Positions 8,328 through 17,221 are shown, numbered from the stretch's first letter. The stretch: DNA of 64,000 nt from Lachnospiraceae bacterium (GCA_029067085.1 JAIEFE010000019.1:151699-215698); one strand, 5' to 3'. A program made the numbers and translations. The notes: generated from the letters alone by a model not told the origin.

Positions 8328-10565
8328 ATGATGAAACGGGAAGACAAGAATAACGAAAAGAAGAGAGAGAAGGAGATTGAGAGGCTGGTCAAAAAGCTGA
8401 CATTGGACGAAAAGCTGGCAATGATCCACGGTGCGTCGTTGTTTGCCTCGGGAGCGGTGGAGCGACTGGGAATTCCCGCCATTGTATGCTCCGACGGGCC
8501 GATGGGCGTGCGTGAGGAGTTTATGGAGGACAGATGGATTCCCGCAGGCAATAACGACGACAGAGTGTCTTATCTGCCGAGCAACAGTGCGCTGGCATCT
8601 ACCTGGAATACGGCGCTTGCGCACGATATGGGCTATGTGCTGGGAACTGAGGCAAGAGGACGGGGCAAAGATGTGATCCTGGCACCCGGCATCAACATCA
8701 AAAGAGATCCCCGCTGCGGCAGAAATTTTGAGTACATGAGTGAGGATCCCTGCCTGATCAAAGCATTGACGGTGCCCTTCATAAAAGGAGTGCAGGAGAA
8801 TGATGTGGCGGCCTGCGTAAAACACTTTGCGGCGAATGTGCAGGAGACAGGCCGTCTGGTTGTGGACGAGACCATCGACGAGCGGACGCTCTACGAGCTT
8901 TATCTGCCCGCTTTCAAGGCAGCGGTACAGGAGGCCGGCAGTTACTCCATCATGGGAGCTTATAATATGGTAAATGGCGCTTATTGCTGCGAACACAAAA
9001 CACTTTTAGACCGTATATTGCGGGAAGAGTGGGGATTTGACGGTGCTGTGATCAGCGATTGGGGCGGTGTTCACAGTACGAAAGAGGCAGCGGAATGCAC
9101 CATGGATCTGGAGATGTCGGTCTTCCCCGACTTTGATGATTATATGCTGGCAAATCCTTTGAAGGAGCTAATTCAAAAGGGTGAGGTGGCCGAGGACGTG
9201 GTGGATGCCAAGGTGAGAAACCTCCTGCGCATGATGTACCGTCTGAAGATGATCGGACCGAAGAAGGATATCAGAGAAAAGGGCGCTTACAATGCCCCGG
9301 CCAGCCGGGAGGCCATCCTGCGCACGGCGGAGGAGTCCATGGTCCTGTTAAAAAATGAAAATCGTACCCTGCCTCTGGATGCAAAGAAAGTGAAAAAACT
9401 GGCGGTAATCGGCGTAAACGCTGCAAAGCTGCATTCTGACGGAGGCGGCAGCGCGGAGATTAAGGCACTCTATGAGATCTGTCCGCTGGCGGGTCTTAAG
9501 ATGTATCTGGGCGGAAATACAAAGGTGGAGTATGCGCCGGGTTACTATGTGCCAAAAAAGCCGAAGACTTTTGAGATGAACTGGCAGGCGACGAGTCTGG
9601 ACGATCTGAAAAATACTACAGTGGGACAGCTACTGAGGGATAAATCAGGCGGAACCGAGGACCACGTGAAAGGCGAGCAGGAGAGACTTGCCCAGATCGA
9701 GCGGGATAAGGCCGAGATTCACGAGAAAAACCAGGCGCTCTTTGAACAGGCGCTCGCGCTGGCTAAGGATGCGGATGCAGTAATCTTTGTGGGCGGCTTG
9801 AATCACGATTATGATTGCGAAGGGTCTGACAGACCTGATATGAAACTGCCTTATGAACAGGATCTTCTGATTGAGGAACTTCTTAAGATCAGGAAGGATA
9901 CCATTATCACTTTTGTAGGCGGTTCACCCGTGGAGATGCCCTGGCGTGACAAGGCACAGGCGATCTTGTGGAGTTACTATGCGGGGATGGAGACCGGAAA
10001 CGCTTTTGCCAGAATCATTTTTGGCGAGGTAAACCCTTCCGGAAAGCTGGCAGAAACCTTCCCGGAAAAATACGAGGACTGCGCAACTGCGAAAAACGGG
10101 CAGTTCGGTGTGTGGGATAAGATCACGCTGGAAGAGGGCTTGTACTGCGGCTACCGTCACTATGACAGAGAACGGATCAAGCCTGCTTACTGTTTCGGGT
10201 ACGGCCTTTCTTACACCAGATTTGAGTACAGTGACCTTAAATTGAAGGTAGAGAAAGGGCGGGAAGTAAAATTGACTGCATGGGTCAAAAATGTGGGAAG
10301 ACGCGCCGGTTCAGAGATCGTGCAGGTATATGTGGCACCCATAGCTCCAAAAGTGGACAGGCCTGACAAGGAGTTGAAGGCTTTTGCGAAGGTGAGAATT
10401 TCTTCGGGGCGATCCAAGAAGGTCAGCCTGACTTTGAAACCGGAGGATTTTGCTTATTTCGATGTGGATCTGCATGAATTTATTACGGATGCGGGCGATT
10501 ATGAAATTCTCGTGGGCGCTTCCTGCGAGGATATCAGACTGCGGGGCATCGTGACGCTTTCGTAA
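8328..10565 (+). CDS. GH3 glycosidase, canonical domain order
   Basis: A 745-residue GH3 beta-glycosidase. The TIM barrel comes first, with C-S-D-G-P-M-G, NIKRDPRCGRNFEYMSEDP, a KHFA motif and nucleophile Asp244 in I-S-D-W-G. The alpha/beta sandwich follows with acid/base E498 in D-C-E-G-S-D-R, and a fibronectin-III-like domain ends the protein. No signal peptide, so a cytoplasmic enzyme. ATG 8328 is chosen because AGGAGG at 8312-8317 sits ten bases upstream; the in-frame ATG at 8268 has no such site. Many Arg codons here are AGA/AGG, in contrast to the preceding block. It probably hydrolyses beta-glucosides or beta-xylosides. Confidence 0.9.
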   Translation: MMKREDKNNEKKREKEIERLVKKLTLDEKLAMIHGASLFASGAVERLGIPAIVCSDGPMGVREEFMEDRWIPAGNNDDRVSYLPSNSALASTWNTALAHDMGYVLGTEARGRGKDVILAPGINIKRDPRCGRNFEYMSEDPCLIKALTVPFIKGVQENDVAACVKHFAANVQETGRLVVDETIDERTLYELYLPAFKAAVQEAGSYSIMGAYNMVNGAYCCEHKTLLDRILREEWGFDGAVISDWGGVHSTKEAAECTMDLEMSVFPDFDDYMLANPLKELIQKGEVAEDVVDAKVRNLLRMMYRLKMIGPKKDIREKGAYNAPASREAILRTAEESMVLLKNENRTLPLDAKKVKKLAVIGVNAAKLHSDGGGSAEIKALYEICPLAGLKMYLGGNTKVEYAPGYYVPKKPKTFEMNWQATSLDDLKNTTVGQLLRDKSGGTEDHVKGEQERLAQIERDKAEIHEKNQALFEQALALAKDADAVIFVGGLNHDYDCEGSDRPDMKLPYEQDLLIEELLKIRKDTIITFVGGSPVEMPWRDKAQAILWSYYAGMETGNAFARIIFGEVNPSGKLAETFPEKYEDCATAKNGQFGVWDKITLEEGLYCGYRHYDRERIKPAYCFGYGLSYTRFEYSDLKLKVEKGREVKLTAWVKNVGRRAGSEIVQVYVAPIAPKVDRPDKELKAFAKVRISSGRSKKVSLTLKPEDFAYFDVDLHEFITDAGDYEILVGASCEDIRLRGIVTLS

Positions 10566-10661
10566 GGATTTAGATTTTTCATAACAGTATATTTTTTCCT
10601 CCTGATGTGCATGCTTTATATGAAGGGCAGAATGAAAATGCTTCATTAAGGAGGAAAAAAG

Positions 10662-10904
10662 ATGGATTATAACACGTTGCCCATTGGTTTGGGATTGGCT
10701 TTTGCGGGAAACCGTCCGGCGATGGACCGCTTTGTGGATATGTCGGACGAGGAGAAGGAAGAGTTTGTGGAACGGAGCCGCAGCGTGCTCTCAAAGAAGG
10801 AGATGGAGGAGTTGGTGGGTTCTCTTGCAGAGGAAAAGGAAGAGGATCCGAAACTTCATCTGGAGGACATCAATCAGGTCTTCAAGGGACCGAGTATTGG
10901 ATGA
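10662..10904 (+). CDS. Small conserved-looking protein of unknown function
   Basis: An 80-residue acidic protein. Its start ATG 10662 has a strong AAGGAGGA site just upstream. The N-terminus (L-P-I-G-L-G-L-A-F-A-G-N) is followed by a charged helical part rich in Glu and Lys (MSDEEKEEFVERSRSVLSKK), which would form amphipathic helices. No membrane segment or known domain was recognised. It stops 45 bases before the CCA-adding enzyme gene and may be co-transcribed with it. Real because of the good ribosome site, consistent codon use and absence of an alternative frame; function unknown. Confidence 0.7.
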   Translation: MDYNTLPIGLGLAFAGNRPAMDRFVDMSDEEKEEFVERSRSVLSKKEMEELVGSLAEEKEEDPKLHLEDINQVFKGPSIG

Positions 10905-10949
10905 CAGCTTTGACGCAGATATTTTTATTATTTTGGAAGGGAGATTCCC

Positions 10950-12275
10950 GTGCGGATACAACTGCCCGAGAAAGTGACAAAGATCATAGATACGCTGGAG
11001 GCAGCAGGCTTTGAGGCTTACGCGGTGGGCGGCTGTGTCCGGGACTCCATTCTTGGGAGGGAACCCGATGATTGGGATATCACCACCTCGGCGAAGCCTG
11101 CGGAGGTCAAACGCCTTTTTCCGAGAACGGTGGACACGGGGATCAAGCACGGAACCGTGACCGTTCTGATGGAAAGGGAAGGTTTTGAGGTGACGACCTA
11201 CCGGATCGACGGCGCTTATGAGGACGGCAGGCATCCGAGTGAGGTATCCTTTACAGCCAGTCTGCAGGAGGATCTGCGGCGCCGGGATTTTACCATCAAC
11301 GCCATGGCATACAACGAAACAGACGGTCTGGTGGATCTCTACGGCGGTCTTTCGGATCTTGAGACAGGCGCGATCTGCTGTGTGGGAAAGGCGGCGGAAC
11401 GGTTTGACGAAGATGCCTTGCGGATGCTGCGGGCGGTTCGGTTTTCCGCTCAGCTGGGCTATCGGATCGAGGAGGAGACCGGCGAGGCAATTCGTTTGCT
11501 TGCCCCGAATCTGCAAAAGATCAGCGCGGAGCGGATTCAGACAGAGCTTATTAAGCTTGTAACATCTCCTCACCCGGACTACCTGCGGACAGCCTATGAA
11601 CTTGGCATTACGGCGCAGATCCTGCCGGAGTTTGACTTGTGCATGGAGACGCCCCAGAGACATAGGCATCACTGTTTTGACGTGGGGGAGCACATTCTCC
11701 ACTCCATGCTTTTCGTGGAACCTGATAAAGTGCTGCGTCTCGGGATGCTGTTTCACGATATCGGAAAACCGCAGACGTTGACGGTGGATGCGGACGGCAC
11801 CACCCACAACAAAAACCATCCCTATGAGGGAGAAAAAATCACCCGGGAGGTGATGCGGCGGCTTAAATTTGATAACGATACCACCGACAAGGTGACAAAG
11901 CTCGTGCTTTATCACGATTACGATATCGCGTCTACAAAGTCTTCTGTGAGACGGGCGATCAACCGTATGGGAGAGGACATTTTTTCCATGATCTTTACCG
12001 TGCGGCGGGCGGACATTGCGGCGCAGAGCGATTATATGCGGAAGGAAAAACTTGAGAAAGTTGCTTACATAGAAAAACTGTATCAGGATATTTTAAAGAA
12101 TAAGGAAGCGGTCAGCCTAAAAGACCTCGCCGTTACGGGGAACGACTTGATCGCTGAAGGGATTCCTCCGGGAAGACAGATCGGGGAAACTCTGAATGTG
12201 CTCCTTGAGCGGGTGCTGGACGATCCCTCGTTGAACAAGAGGGAGACCCTTCTCGGGATATGCAGAAATTTGTAA
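10950..12275 (+). CDS. cca: CCA-adding tRNA nucleotidyltransferase
   Basis: A 441-residue class II tRNA nucleotidyltransferase, which adds or repairs the 3' CCA end of tRNAs. The nucleotidyltransferase head shows G-G-C-V-R-D (residues 27-32) and D-D-W-D-I with catalytic acids D41/D43; the central region has the Arg-rich nucleotide-recognition segment (RRRDFTINAMAYN); an HD domain follows with F-H-D-I-G-K near residue 268. The HD domain suggests additional phosphohydrolase ability, as in many bacterial CCA enzymes. The start is GTG 10950, with GGAAGGGAG at 10935-10943. It is the first recognisable housekeeping gene after the glycan cluster. Confidence 0.9.
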   Translation: MRIQLPEKVTKIIDTLEAAGFEAYAVGGCVRDSILGREPDDWDITTSAKPAEVKRLFPRTVDTGIKHGTVTVLMEREGFEVTTYRIDGAYEDGRHPSEVSFTASLQEDLRRRDFTINAMAYNETDGLVDLYGGLSDLETGAICCVGKAAERFDEDALRMLRAVRFSAQLGYRIEEETGEAIRLLAPNLQKISAERIQTELIKLVTSPHPDYLRTAYELGITAQILPEFDLCMETPQRHRHHCFDVGEHILHSMLFVEPDKVLRLGMLFHDIGKPQTLTVDADGTTHNKNHPYEGEKITREVMRRLKFDNDTTDKVTKLVLYHDYDIASTKSSVRRAINRMGEDIFSMIFTVRRADIAAQSDYMRKEKLEKVAYIEKLYQDILKNKEAVSLKDLAVTGNDLIAEGIPPGRQIGETLNVLLERVLDDPSLNKRETLLGICRNL

Positions 12276-12333
12276 TGAATCTCCTCTGCCGGTCATAAGA
12301 TGTAACAGTCAGAATCAGGCAGGGGGTATTTTT

Positions 12334-13320
12334 GTGAATGACAGAGCTGTCAGTTTATTGGATCAATATGAGATAGAGGTGCGCCGTACGTGGAAGGGGC
12401 GCGGGGCGATCCTGTGTGATTCCGACCGCGGTCTGCTCATTATGAAGGAGTACGGTGGCCCTGTAGAAAAGATTGCCTTTCAGGAATATCTGCTCTCGCA
12501 TATCCGGGAAAGCGGCGCTGTGCGCGCGGAAAGCCTTCTGCGGACGAAGGAGAATGAATTGATCGTCAGAGATCAGGATAGGACGGCCTATATTGTAAAG
12601 ACCTACTGCGAGGGAAAAGAGTGCGACCATAAAAATGCCGGAGAATGCGGATCAGCGGCGGAAACTCTGGCAAAGCTTCATGGTGCCAGCGATCTTTCCG
12701 GAAGTGGAATGCTCGAGGAGCAGCCTGTTTTTAACATGGGGGGCGAATACGAGAAGCATAATCGCGAGTTGAAGAAAGTTCGTAAATTTTTGCGCGAAAA
12801 AAGTCAGAAGACGGATTTTGAGATTTATCTGATGAAACATTATGATTATTTTCTGGATATTGCCTTGCAAATTACAGGGGAATTGAGTTATTATGCCTAT
12901 GGGGAGGATTCCTTTTCGTTCTCCATCGTATGTCATGGCGACTATCAGTATCATAATATCATACAGACCGATGAAGGCAGTGTCCTTATCAATTTTGAAA
13001 AATGTGTCAGAGATTATCCCGTCAGGGATCTCTACCTGTTTATGAGAAAGCTTTTGGAAAAAAATAACTGGTCGCAGGCGCTTGGAGATTTGCTCCTTTC
13101 AAGCTATAATGGAGTTAGACCTCTGGACGAGAGGGATTACAGGCAGCTTTACCTCAGGTTTGCCTATCCGGAGAAGTTCTGGAAGATCGTGAACTTCTAT
13201 TACAACAGCGGCAAGGCCTGGATTCCCGGCAGAAATATGGAGAAGCTGGAGAAATTATTCGCACAGGAGAGAGAGAAAAAGCTCTTTTTGAAGAGTCTGT
13301 TTCCATCCTGCGCGCCATAG
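12334..13320 (+). CDS. CotS-family spore coat kinase-like protein
   Basis: A 328-residue protein of the CotS/aminoglycoside-phosphotransferase fold. The catalytic-loop-like motif H-G-D-Y-Q-Y-H-N-I lies near residue 206 and a downstream N-F-E-K-C replaces the usual metal-binding D-F-D, so catalytic activity is uncertain. CotS-type proteins are spore coat components in Bacillus and Clostridium. The start GTG 12334 follows GCAGGGGG at about 12319. It sits between cca and the PEGA lipoprotein gene, 20 bases from the latter, suggesting an operon. Sigma-E/K control is expected for this family but no clear promoter was identified. Confidence 0.75.
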   Translation: MNDRAVSLLDQYEIEVRRTWKGRGAILCDSDRGLLIMKEYGGPVEKIAFQEYLLSHIRESGAVRAESLLRTKENELIVRDQDRTAYIVKTYCEGKECDHKNAGECGSAAETLAKLHGASDLSGSGMLEEQPVFNMGGEYEKHNRELKKVRKFLREKSQKTDFEIYLMKHYDYFLDIALQITGELSYYAYGEDSFSFSIVCHGDYQYHNIIQTDEGSVLINFEKCVRDYPVRDLYLFMRKLLEKNNWSQALGDLLLSSYNGVRPLDERDYRQLYLRFAYPEKFWKIVNFYYNSGKAWIPGRNMEKLEKLFAQEREKKLFLKSLFPSCAP

Positions 13321-13340
13321 AGGAAAGGATAAGTATAAAT

Positions 13341-15239
13341 ATGAGGATGCACAGAAGAATGATAAGCGCAGTCGCGTTACTGATGCTTGCGGTACTTACA
13401 TTGACCGGGTGTACCTCGGAGGCCAGTAATATCGGTGTGGCCAAGGATAAAAGGGAAAATGTGGTGGATACGGGATTTTCCGTCTCCACAGTGGGAAGCT
13501 ATGACTCTGCGGACACGGCGGTGGTTCTGTCCACGGACGCTTCCAATAAAGCGGTGTCTCTGATCAACATGGAAACGGGAAAGCAGTATACCCTGTACTA
13601 TGACGGCACTACTTATGTGAAAGATAAATATGAAGGTCCCATGACGATCTCCCAGATCAAGGCGGGCGATGTTGTGGATATTACCTTTCTGAAAGGCAAA
13701 AAGAAGCTTGCAAGCATTCAGAAAAGTCCGAAGGCCTGGGTGTTTGACGGTGTCAGTAATTACGATCTGGCGGGAGCCAACAGGACCGCCAGTATCGGTT
13801 CTCAGACCTATTCCCTGCCTGCGGGCGTAGTGGTCTTATCGAATGGCCGCCGCATGGGAACGGAGGAGGTGGTGAGCCAGGATCAGGTCACCATATCAGG
13901 TATCGATCATAAGATTTACAGCGTCAATGTAGACAAGGGCCACGGTTATCTGCGCCTGAAAAACGAGCAGCCCCTTCTGGGCGGCTGGATCGAGGTGGGA
14001 AACCGTGTGATTCGTCAGATTTCAGAGGACATGCTCTTAACCGTGCCGGAGGGAAGCTATCAGGTAGTGCTTGATAATAACGGCATCGGCTGCGTGAAGG
14101 AAATCACGGTGGAAAGAGATAAGGAAGTGCTGCTCGATGTGGGTGATGTGAAGATTGCGGAGGACAAGACTGGCATTATCCTGTTTGAGGTGACGCCCGC
14201 GAGTGCAAAGATCAGTGTGGACGGAAAGCCCATAGAGACCGGTACTGCGGTGGAACTGCGCTATGGCATCCATCAGGTGGTGGTGGAGGCGAGTGGTTAT
14301 GATACCCTGACAAGGTATATTCAAGTTGGTTCGGAGCGCGCAGCGATCACCTTTACTCTGGAGGAGACCCGCAAGGCGAACAATGGTGACAGCTCTGTCA
14401 GTGGCAATTATACCGAACGCACTCCCTGGCAGGATACGCTTGATACCATCAGCAAGAACAGTGTCAGCAAGAACGATCTCCCTTCGATGAGCCAAAATGC
14501 GTTGACGACCTCCAATAATAATAAGGTGTATGTGGATTCGCCTAAAGGGGTGGAGGTGTTCCTCGACGGCAATTACATGGGGATTGCCCCTGTCCGCTTT
14601 ACAAAATCTCCGGGGAGACATGAAATCACCCTGAAGAAGGCCGGTTATAAAACAAAGAGTTATTCGATCTATCTGGAAAATAACAAGAGGGACGAGACCT
14701 ATTCCTTCTCTGATCTGGAAAAGGAAGGCACTTCAAACAGCGGAAACAATTCCACCAGCGGCGGGACAACCGGGGAGCCGCCATTGCCGAAAGGAAAAGT
14801 GAATTTTGCGGTTACTACATCAGATGGCGCTGTGCCTGAGATTACGAGAGCGCTGATAGATGGGAAACAGGAAGCAGACATCAGTGGAGAGAAAGAATTA
14901 AGCTACGGTACCCATGTCATATATATTGAAGCAAAGGGTTATCATAACTTTAGTTTCAGTTTTGAAATAAATGCAGAAGAAAGGGAACCGATTTCTTGTG
15001 AATTGATAGCGATAACACAGCAGCCTGATCCGTCGACCTCATCGGGAGAAAGTACGGAGACGCCTTCCGATGGGACAACGGAAACGCCATCCGATGGGAC
15101 AACAGAAACATCTTCCGGCGGAACTACGGGGGAACCGCCGTTGCCCCCTGCCGAGGATTCACTGACTGAGGAACAGGTTATAATCAATCAGGAGTCACAC
15201 CCCATCCGAAATTTCTTTTCATCCTTATTTAAGAAATGA
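13341..15239 (+). CDS. PEGA-domain lipoprotein
   Basis: A 632-residue secreted protein. Residues 1-23 form a lipoprotein signal with lipobox L-T-G-C (Cys23). Two clear PEGA-type beta modules follow: one around residues 275-335 (TPASAKISVDGKPI) and one around 395-450 (SPKGVEVFLDGNYMG); a third, weaker copy lies near 485-555. Ser/Thr/Gly/Pro-rich linkers separate them, including an eight-residue repeat T-E-T-P-S-D-G-T and a module S-G-G-T-T-G-E-P-P-L-P that occurs twice. PEGA domains are surface-associated and often bind cell wall or other proteins. The stop overlaps the upstream extension of mazG but not its chosen start. Confidence 0.8.
   Translation: MRMHRRMISAVALLMLAVLTLTGCTSEASNIGVAKDKRENVVDTGFSVSTVGSYDSADTAVVLSTDASNKAVSLINMETGKQYTLYYDGTTYVKDKYEGPMTISQIKAGDVVDITFLKGKKKLASIQKSPKAWVFDGVSNYDLAGANRTASIGSQTYSLPAGVVVLSNGRRMGTEEVVSQDQVTISGIDHKIYSVNVDKGHGYLRLKNEQPLLGGWIEVGNRVIRQISEDMLLTVPEGSYQVVLDNNGIGCVKEITVERDKEVLLDVGDVKIAEDKTGIILFEVTPASAKISVDGKPIETGTAVELRYGIHQVVVEASGYDTLTRYIQVGSERAAITFTLEETRKANNGDSSVSGNYTERTPWQDTLDTISKNSVSKNDLPSMSQNALTTSNNNKVYVDSPKGVEVFLDGNYMGIAPVRFTKSPGRHEITLKKAGYKTKSYSIYLENNKRDETYSFSDLEKEGTSNSGNNSTSGGTTGEPPLPKGKVNFAVTTSDGAVPEITRALIDGKQEADISGEKELSYGTHVIYIEAKGYHNFSFSFEINAEEREPISCELIAITQQPDPSTSSGESTETPSDGTTETPSDGTTETSSGGTTGEPPLPPAEDSLTEEQVIINQESHPIRNFFSSLFKK
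15054..15125 (+). repeat. 24-bp coding tandem repeat in the PEGA protein
   Basis: Three in-frame copies of a 24-base unit encode T-E-T-P-S-D-G-T and a last variant T-E-T-S-S-G-G-T. The units differ by a few bases. The repeat forms part of the flexible linker near the C-terminus and may vary in number between strains. Confidence 0.7.
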
Positions 15240-15286
15240 GAAGAATGGAAATATCCGGAATCAGTAACAAAACAAAGGAGACTCAC

Positions 15287-15991
15287 ATGTCTTGCAAAAA
15301 ATATACTTACGAAGACTTACTCGGGATCATCGCCACCCTGCGGGGTGAAAACGGCTGTCCCTGGGACAAAGTACAGACACACGAGAGCTTAAAACCCTGT
15401 ATGATGGAGGAGGCAGCGGAACTGCTCGCCTCCATTCGCATTTATGACAAGACGGGAAACCCCGAAAACATGATCGAGGAGCTGGGCGACGTTCTGCTTC
15501 AGGTGGTCATGCATGCCCAGATTGCTTCTGAGGAGGGCATTTTTAGCATGGAGGACGTGGTCAACGATGTCAGCTGTAAGATGGTGCGGCGGCATCCCCA
15601 TGTTTTTGGAACGGGCGAGGCGGATACGCCCGACGAGGTTCTTGTCAACTGGGAGGAAATCAAAAAAGAGGAAAAGAAGGACAAAGACTGGATAGCCTCT
15701 CCCTTACGAGAGGTTCCGCAGGAGCTTCCGGCACTGACCAGAGCAGTCAAAGTTTTGAAAAAGATAGATAAACATTACGAGAAAGGAAACACCTACGAAC
15801 AGGATACGGCGGCGATCAGCGAATTGGCGGCAGCTTTGCAGAGTTGTACGCCGGGAGAAGACGATGAGAAGCTTCAGACCCTTTTTTCCGATCTTCTTTT
15901 GCGCATCAGCGATGCGGCAAGAATAGCGGGATTGCCGCTGGAACAGCTTTTGCGAGATCGGATTGACGATTTAATTGATAAATATGAGTGA
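15287..15991 (+). CDS. mazG: MazG-family nucleoside triphosphate pyrophosphohydrolase
   Basis: A 234-residue NTP pyrophosphatase, which converts (d)NTPs to the monophosphates and limits misincorporation. The first MazG domain is intact: N-G-C-P-W-D, then the metal-binding M-E-E-A-A-E-L-L and E-E-L-G-D-V-L-L-Q helices, and R-R-H-P-H-V-F-G. The second half looks like a degenerate MazG repeat without a full EExxE pair. ATG 15287 is chosen with AAGGAG at 15275-15280; an in-frame ATG at 15236 overlaps the previous gene. It opens the mazG-hup-rqcP-yabP-yabQ-divIC series, matching yabN in Bacillus subtilis. Confidence 0.9.
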   Translation: MSCKKYTYEDLLGIIATLRGENGCPWDKVQTHESLKPCMMEEAAELLASIRIYDKTGNPENMIEELGDVLLQVVMHAQIASEEGIFSMEDVVNDVSCKMVRRHPHVFGTGEADTPDEVLVNWEEIKKEEKKDKDWIASPLREVPQELPALTRAVKVLKKIDKHYEKGNTYEQDTAAISELAAALQSCTPGEDDEKLQTLFSDLLLRISDAARIAGLPLEQLLRDRIDDLIDKYE

Positions 15992-16072
15992 AAATACGCG
16001 AATATTCTGACAATTGAAGAAATATTCCTCAGATAGTTAATTTACATAATGACAGAAGGGGAAATAATCCCG

Positions 16073-16099
16073 AAAAATGCCGTAAAAATGGCATTTTTT
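16073..16099 (+). terminator. Rho-independent terminator after mazG
   Basis: A perfect 9-bp stem, AAAAATGCC (16073-16081) with GGCATTTTT (16090-16098), an 8-base loop, and a T-run built into the right arm. It ends three bases before the hup promoter's -35 box. Confidence 0.85.
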
Positions 16100-16101
16100 G
16101 C

Positions 16102-16130
16102 TTGACAAGCCTGATAAAAAAAGCTATAAA
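16102..16130 (+). promoter_or_regulatory. Strong sigma-A promoter of hup
   Basis: Consensus -35 TTGACA at 16102-16107, a 17-base spacer, and TATAAA at 16125-16130. This is the best housekeeping promoter in the window, as expected for an abundant nucleoid protein. Start of transcription is expected near 16137, leaving a leader of about 57 bases. Confidence 0.85.
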
Positions 16131-16193
16131 TATATATAGGTTTCCGAGGGGAACCCAAAATCTGATAACTCATTTTAAGAGGAGGAGTTCAAA

Positions 16194-16469
16194 ATGAACA
16201 AGACAGAGTTAGTTGCAGCAATGGCTGATCAGGCAGGCTTATCTAAGAAGGATGCAGAGAAGGCTTTAAAGGCATTCACGGATGTGGTTGCAGATGAGCT
16301 GAAGAAGGATGGCAAAGTGCAGTTAGTTGGCTTTGGTACCTTTGAGGTTTCCAAGAGAGCGGCAAGAGAGGGCAGAAATCCTCAGAGTGGCGCTGTTATG
16401 AAGATTGCAGCATCCAAGGCTCCTAAGTTTAAGGCTGGCAAGGCTTTAAAGGATATGCTTAACGCATAA
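16194..16469 (+). CDS. hup: HU-family DNA-binding protein
   Basis: A 91-residue nucleoid protein, the usual HU length. It starts MNKTELVAAMADQAGLSKKD and contains the HU signature G-F-G-T-F-E-V and the DNA-binding arm with R-N-P-Q-S-G near residues 62-67 (Pro inserted into the minor groove in the family). It bends and compacts DNA as a dimer. AGAGGAGGAG precedes ATG 16194. It has its own strong promoter and terminator, so it is a single-gene unit sitting inside the otherwise conserved mazG-rqcP-yabP series. Codon use is strongly biased, consistent with high expression. Confidence 0.95.
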   Translation: MNKTELVAAMADQAGLSKKDAEKALKAFTDVVADELKKDGKVQLVGFGTFEVSKRAAREGRNPQSGAVMKIAASKAPKFKAGKALKDMLNA

Positions 16470-16491
16470 TTACATTTTCAGGAAGCTGATG

Positions 16492-16524
16492 AGGCCTGTG
16501 TGCATAGCATACAGGCCTTTTTTT
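16492..16524 (+). terminator. Rho-independent terminator after hup
   Basis: Stem AGGCCTGT (16492-16499) with ACAGGCCT (16511-16518), followed by a run of seven T. It closes the hup transcript. Confidence 0.9.
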
Positions 16525-16525
16525 C

Positions 16526-16594
16526 CGCGTATAAGCAGAAACAGAAAACGAAATAGGCGAAAAACGCGAAACATTTCGAGTCTGCTTATACGCG
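16526..16594 (+). repeat. 14-bp perfect inverted repeat upstream of rqcP
   Basis: CGCGTATAAGCAGA at 16526-16539 is exactly inverted at 16581-16594, with a 41-base loop that itself contains a small CGAAA/TTTCG hairpin. The right arm ends seven bases before the rqcP ribosome site. No T-run follows, so it is not a terminator; it may fold in the rqcP leader RNA or bind a protein. Confidence 0.75.
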
Positions 16595-16611
16595 CAGAGA
16601 AAGGAGAATAT

Positions 16612-16854
16612 ATGAGACTGGACAAATATTTGAAGGTATCGCGCCTGATCAAGCGCCGGACAGTGGCCAATGAGGCCTGTGACGCGGGCAGGGTCTTTAT
16701 CAATGACAGACCGGCCAAGGCCTCCGCGAATGTGAAGGCGGGAGATATTATCACGATACAGTTCGGAAATAAAGAGGTGAAAGTGGAAGTTCTCACAGTG
16801 CAGGAGACGGTGCGTAAGGAGGAAGCAAAGGAGCTGTTCCGCTATCTGACCTAG
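16612..16854 (+). CDS. rqcP: S4-domain ribosome quality-control protein RqcP
   Basis: An 80-residue protein made almost entirely of one S4 RNA-binding domain (MRLDKYLKVSRLIKRR, then V-F-I-N-D-R-P-A-K and G-D-I-I-T-I). It matches RqcP (YabO, Hsp15-like), which with RqcH adds alanine tails to stalled nascent chains on 50S subunits. The position between mazG and yabP is the same as in B. subtilis, supporting the assignment. ATG 16612 follows AAGGAG (16601-16606). The leader carries a 14-bp inverted repeat. Confidence 0.9.
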   Translation: MRLDKYLKVSRLIKRRTVANEACDAGRVFINDRPAKASANVKAGDIITIQFGNKEVKVEVLTVQETVRKEEAKELFRYLT

Positions 16855-16930
16855 CGAAAAGGCATATTTTTGAATGATCAGACATACATTGAATCAGTAC
16901 CGTAAACAGGGTGGGGACAGGAGGGCGTGT

Positions 16931-17221
16931 ATGGAAGATCTGAATGGCGGCACAAAAAGACTGCATAAGCTGATGCTTACGGGCAGAAAGACCTGTGCCT
17001 TGAGCGGGGTGAACGATGTGCTTTCCTTTGATGTGAACGAGATTCTGTTGGAGACGGAACAGGGAATGCTGATGATCAAAGGCGCTGAGCTGCACGTGAG
17101 CCGCCTTTCTCTGGACAAGGGCGAGGTGGACATTGACGGGCGCATCGACAGCTTTACCTACTCAGAGGGCGCGGGGTACGGAACGAAGGGCGAATCGCTG
17201 CTCTCGAGACTGTTTAAATGA
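16931..17221 (+). CDS. yabP: Sporulation protein YabP
   Basis: A 96-residue protein with the YabP/YqfC pattern: R-K-T-C-A-L-S-G-V-N-D-V-L-S-F-D, then E-I-L-L-E-T and the G-A-E-L-H-V-S-R-L-S-L-D-K-G-E-V core. YabP is made in the mother cell under sigma-E and is needed for spore cortex formation in Bacillus. ATG 16931 has CAGGAGGG just upstream (16918-16925); an earlier in-frame ATG at 16874 lacks one. It is followed by yabQ after 20 bases, the conserved order. Confidence 0.88.
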   Translation: MEDLNGGTKRLHKLMLTGRKTCALSGVNDVLSFDVNEILLETEQGMLMIKGAELHVSRLSLDKGEVDIDGRIDSFTYSEGAGYGTKGESLLSRLFK

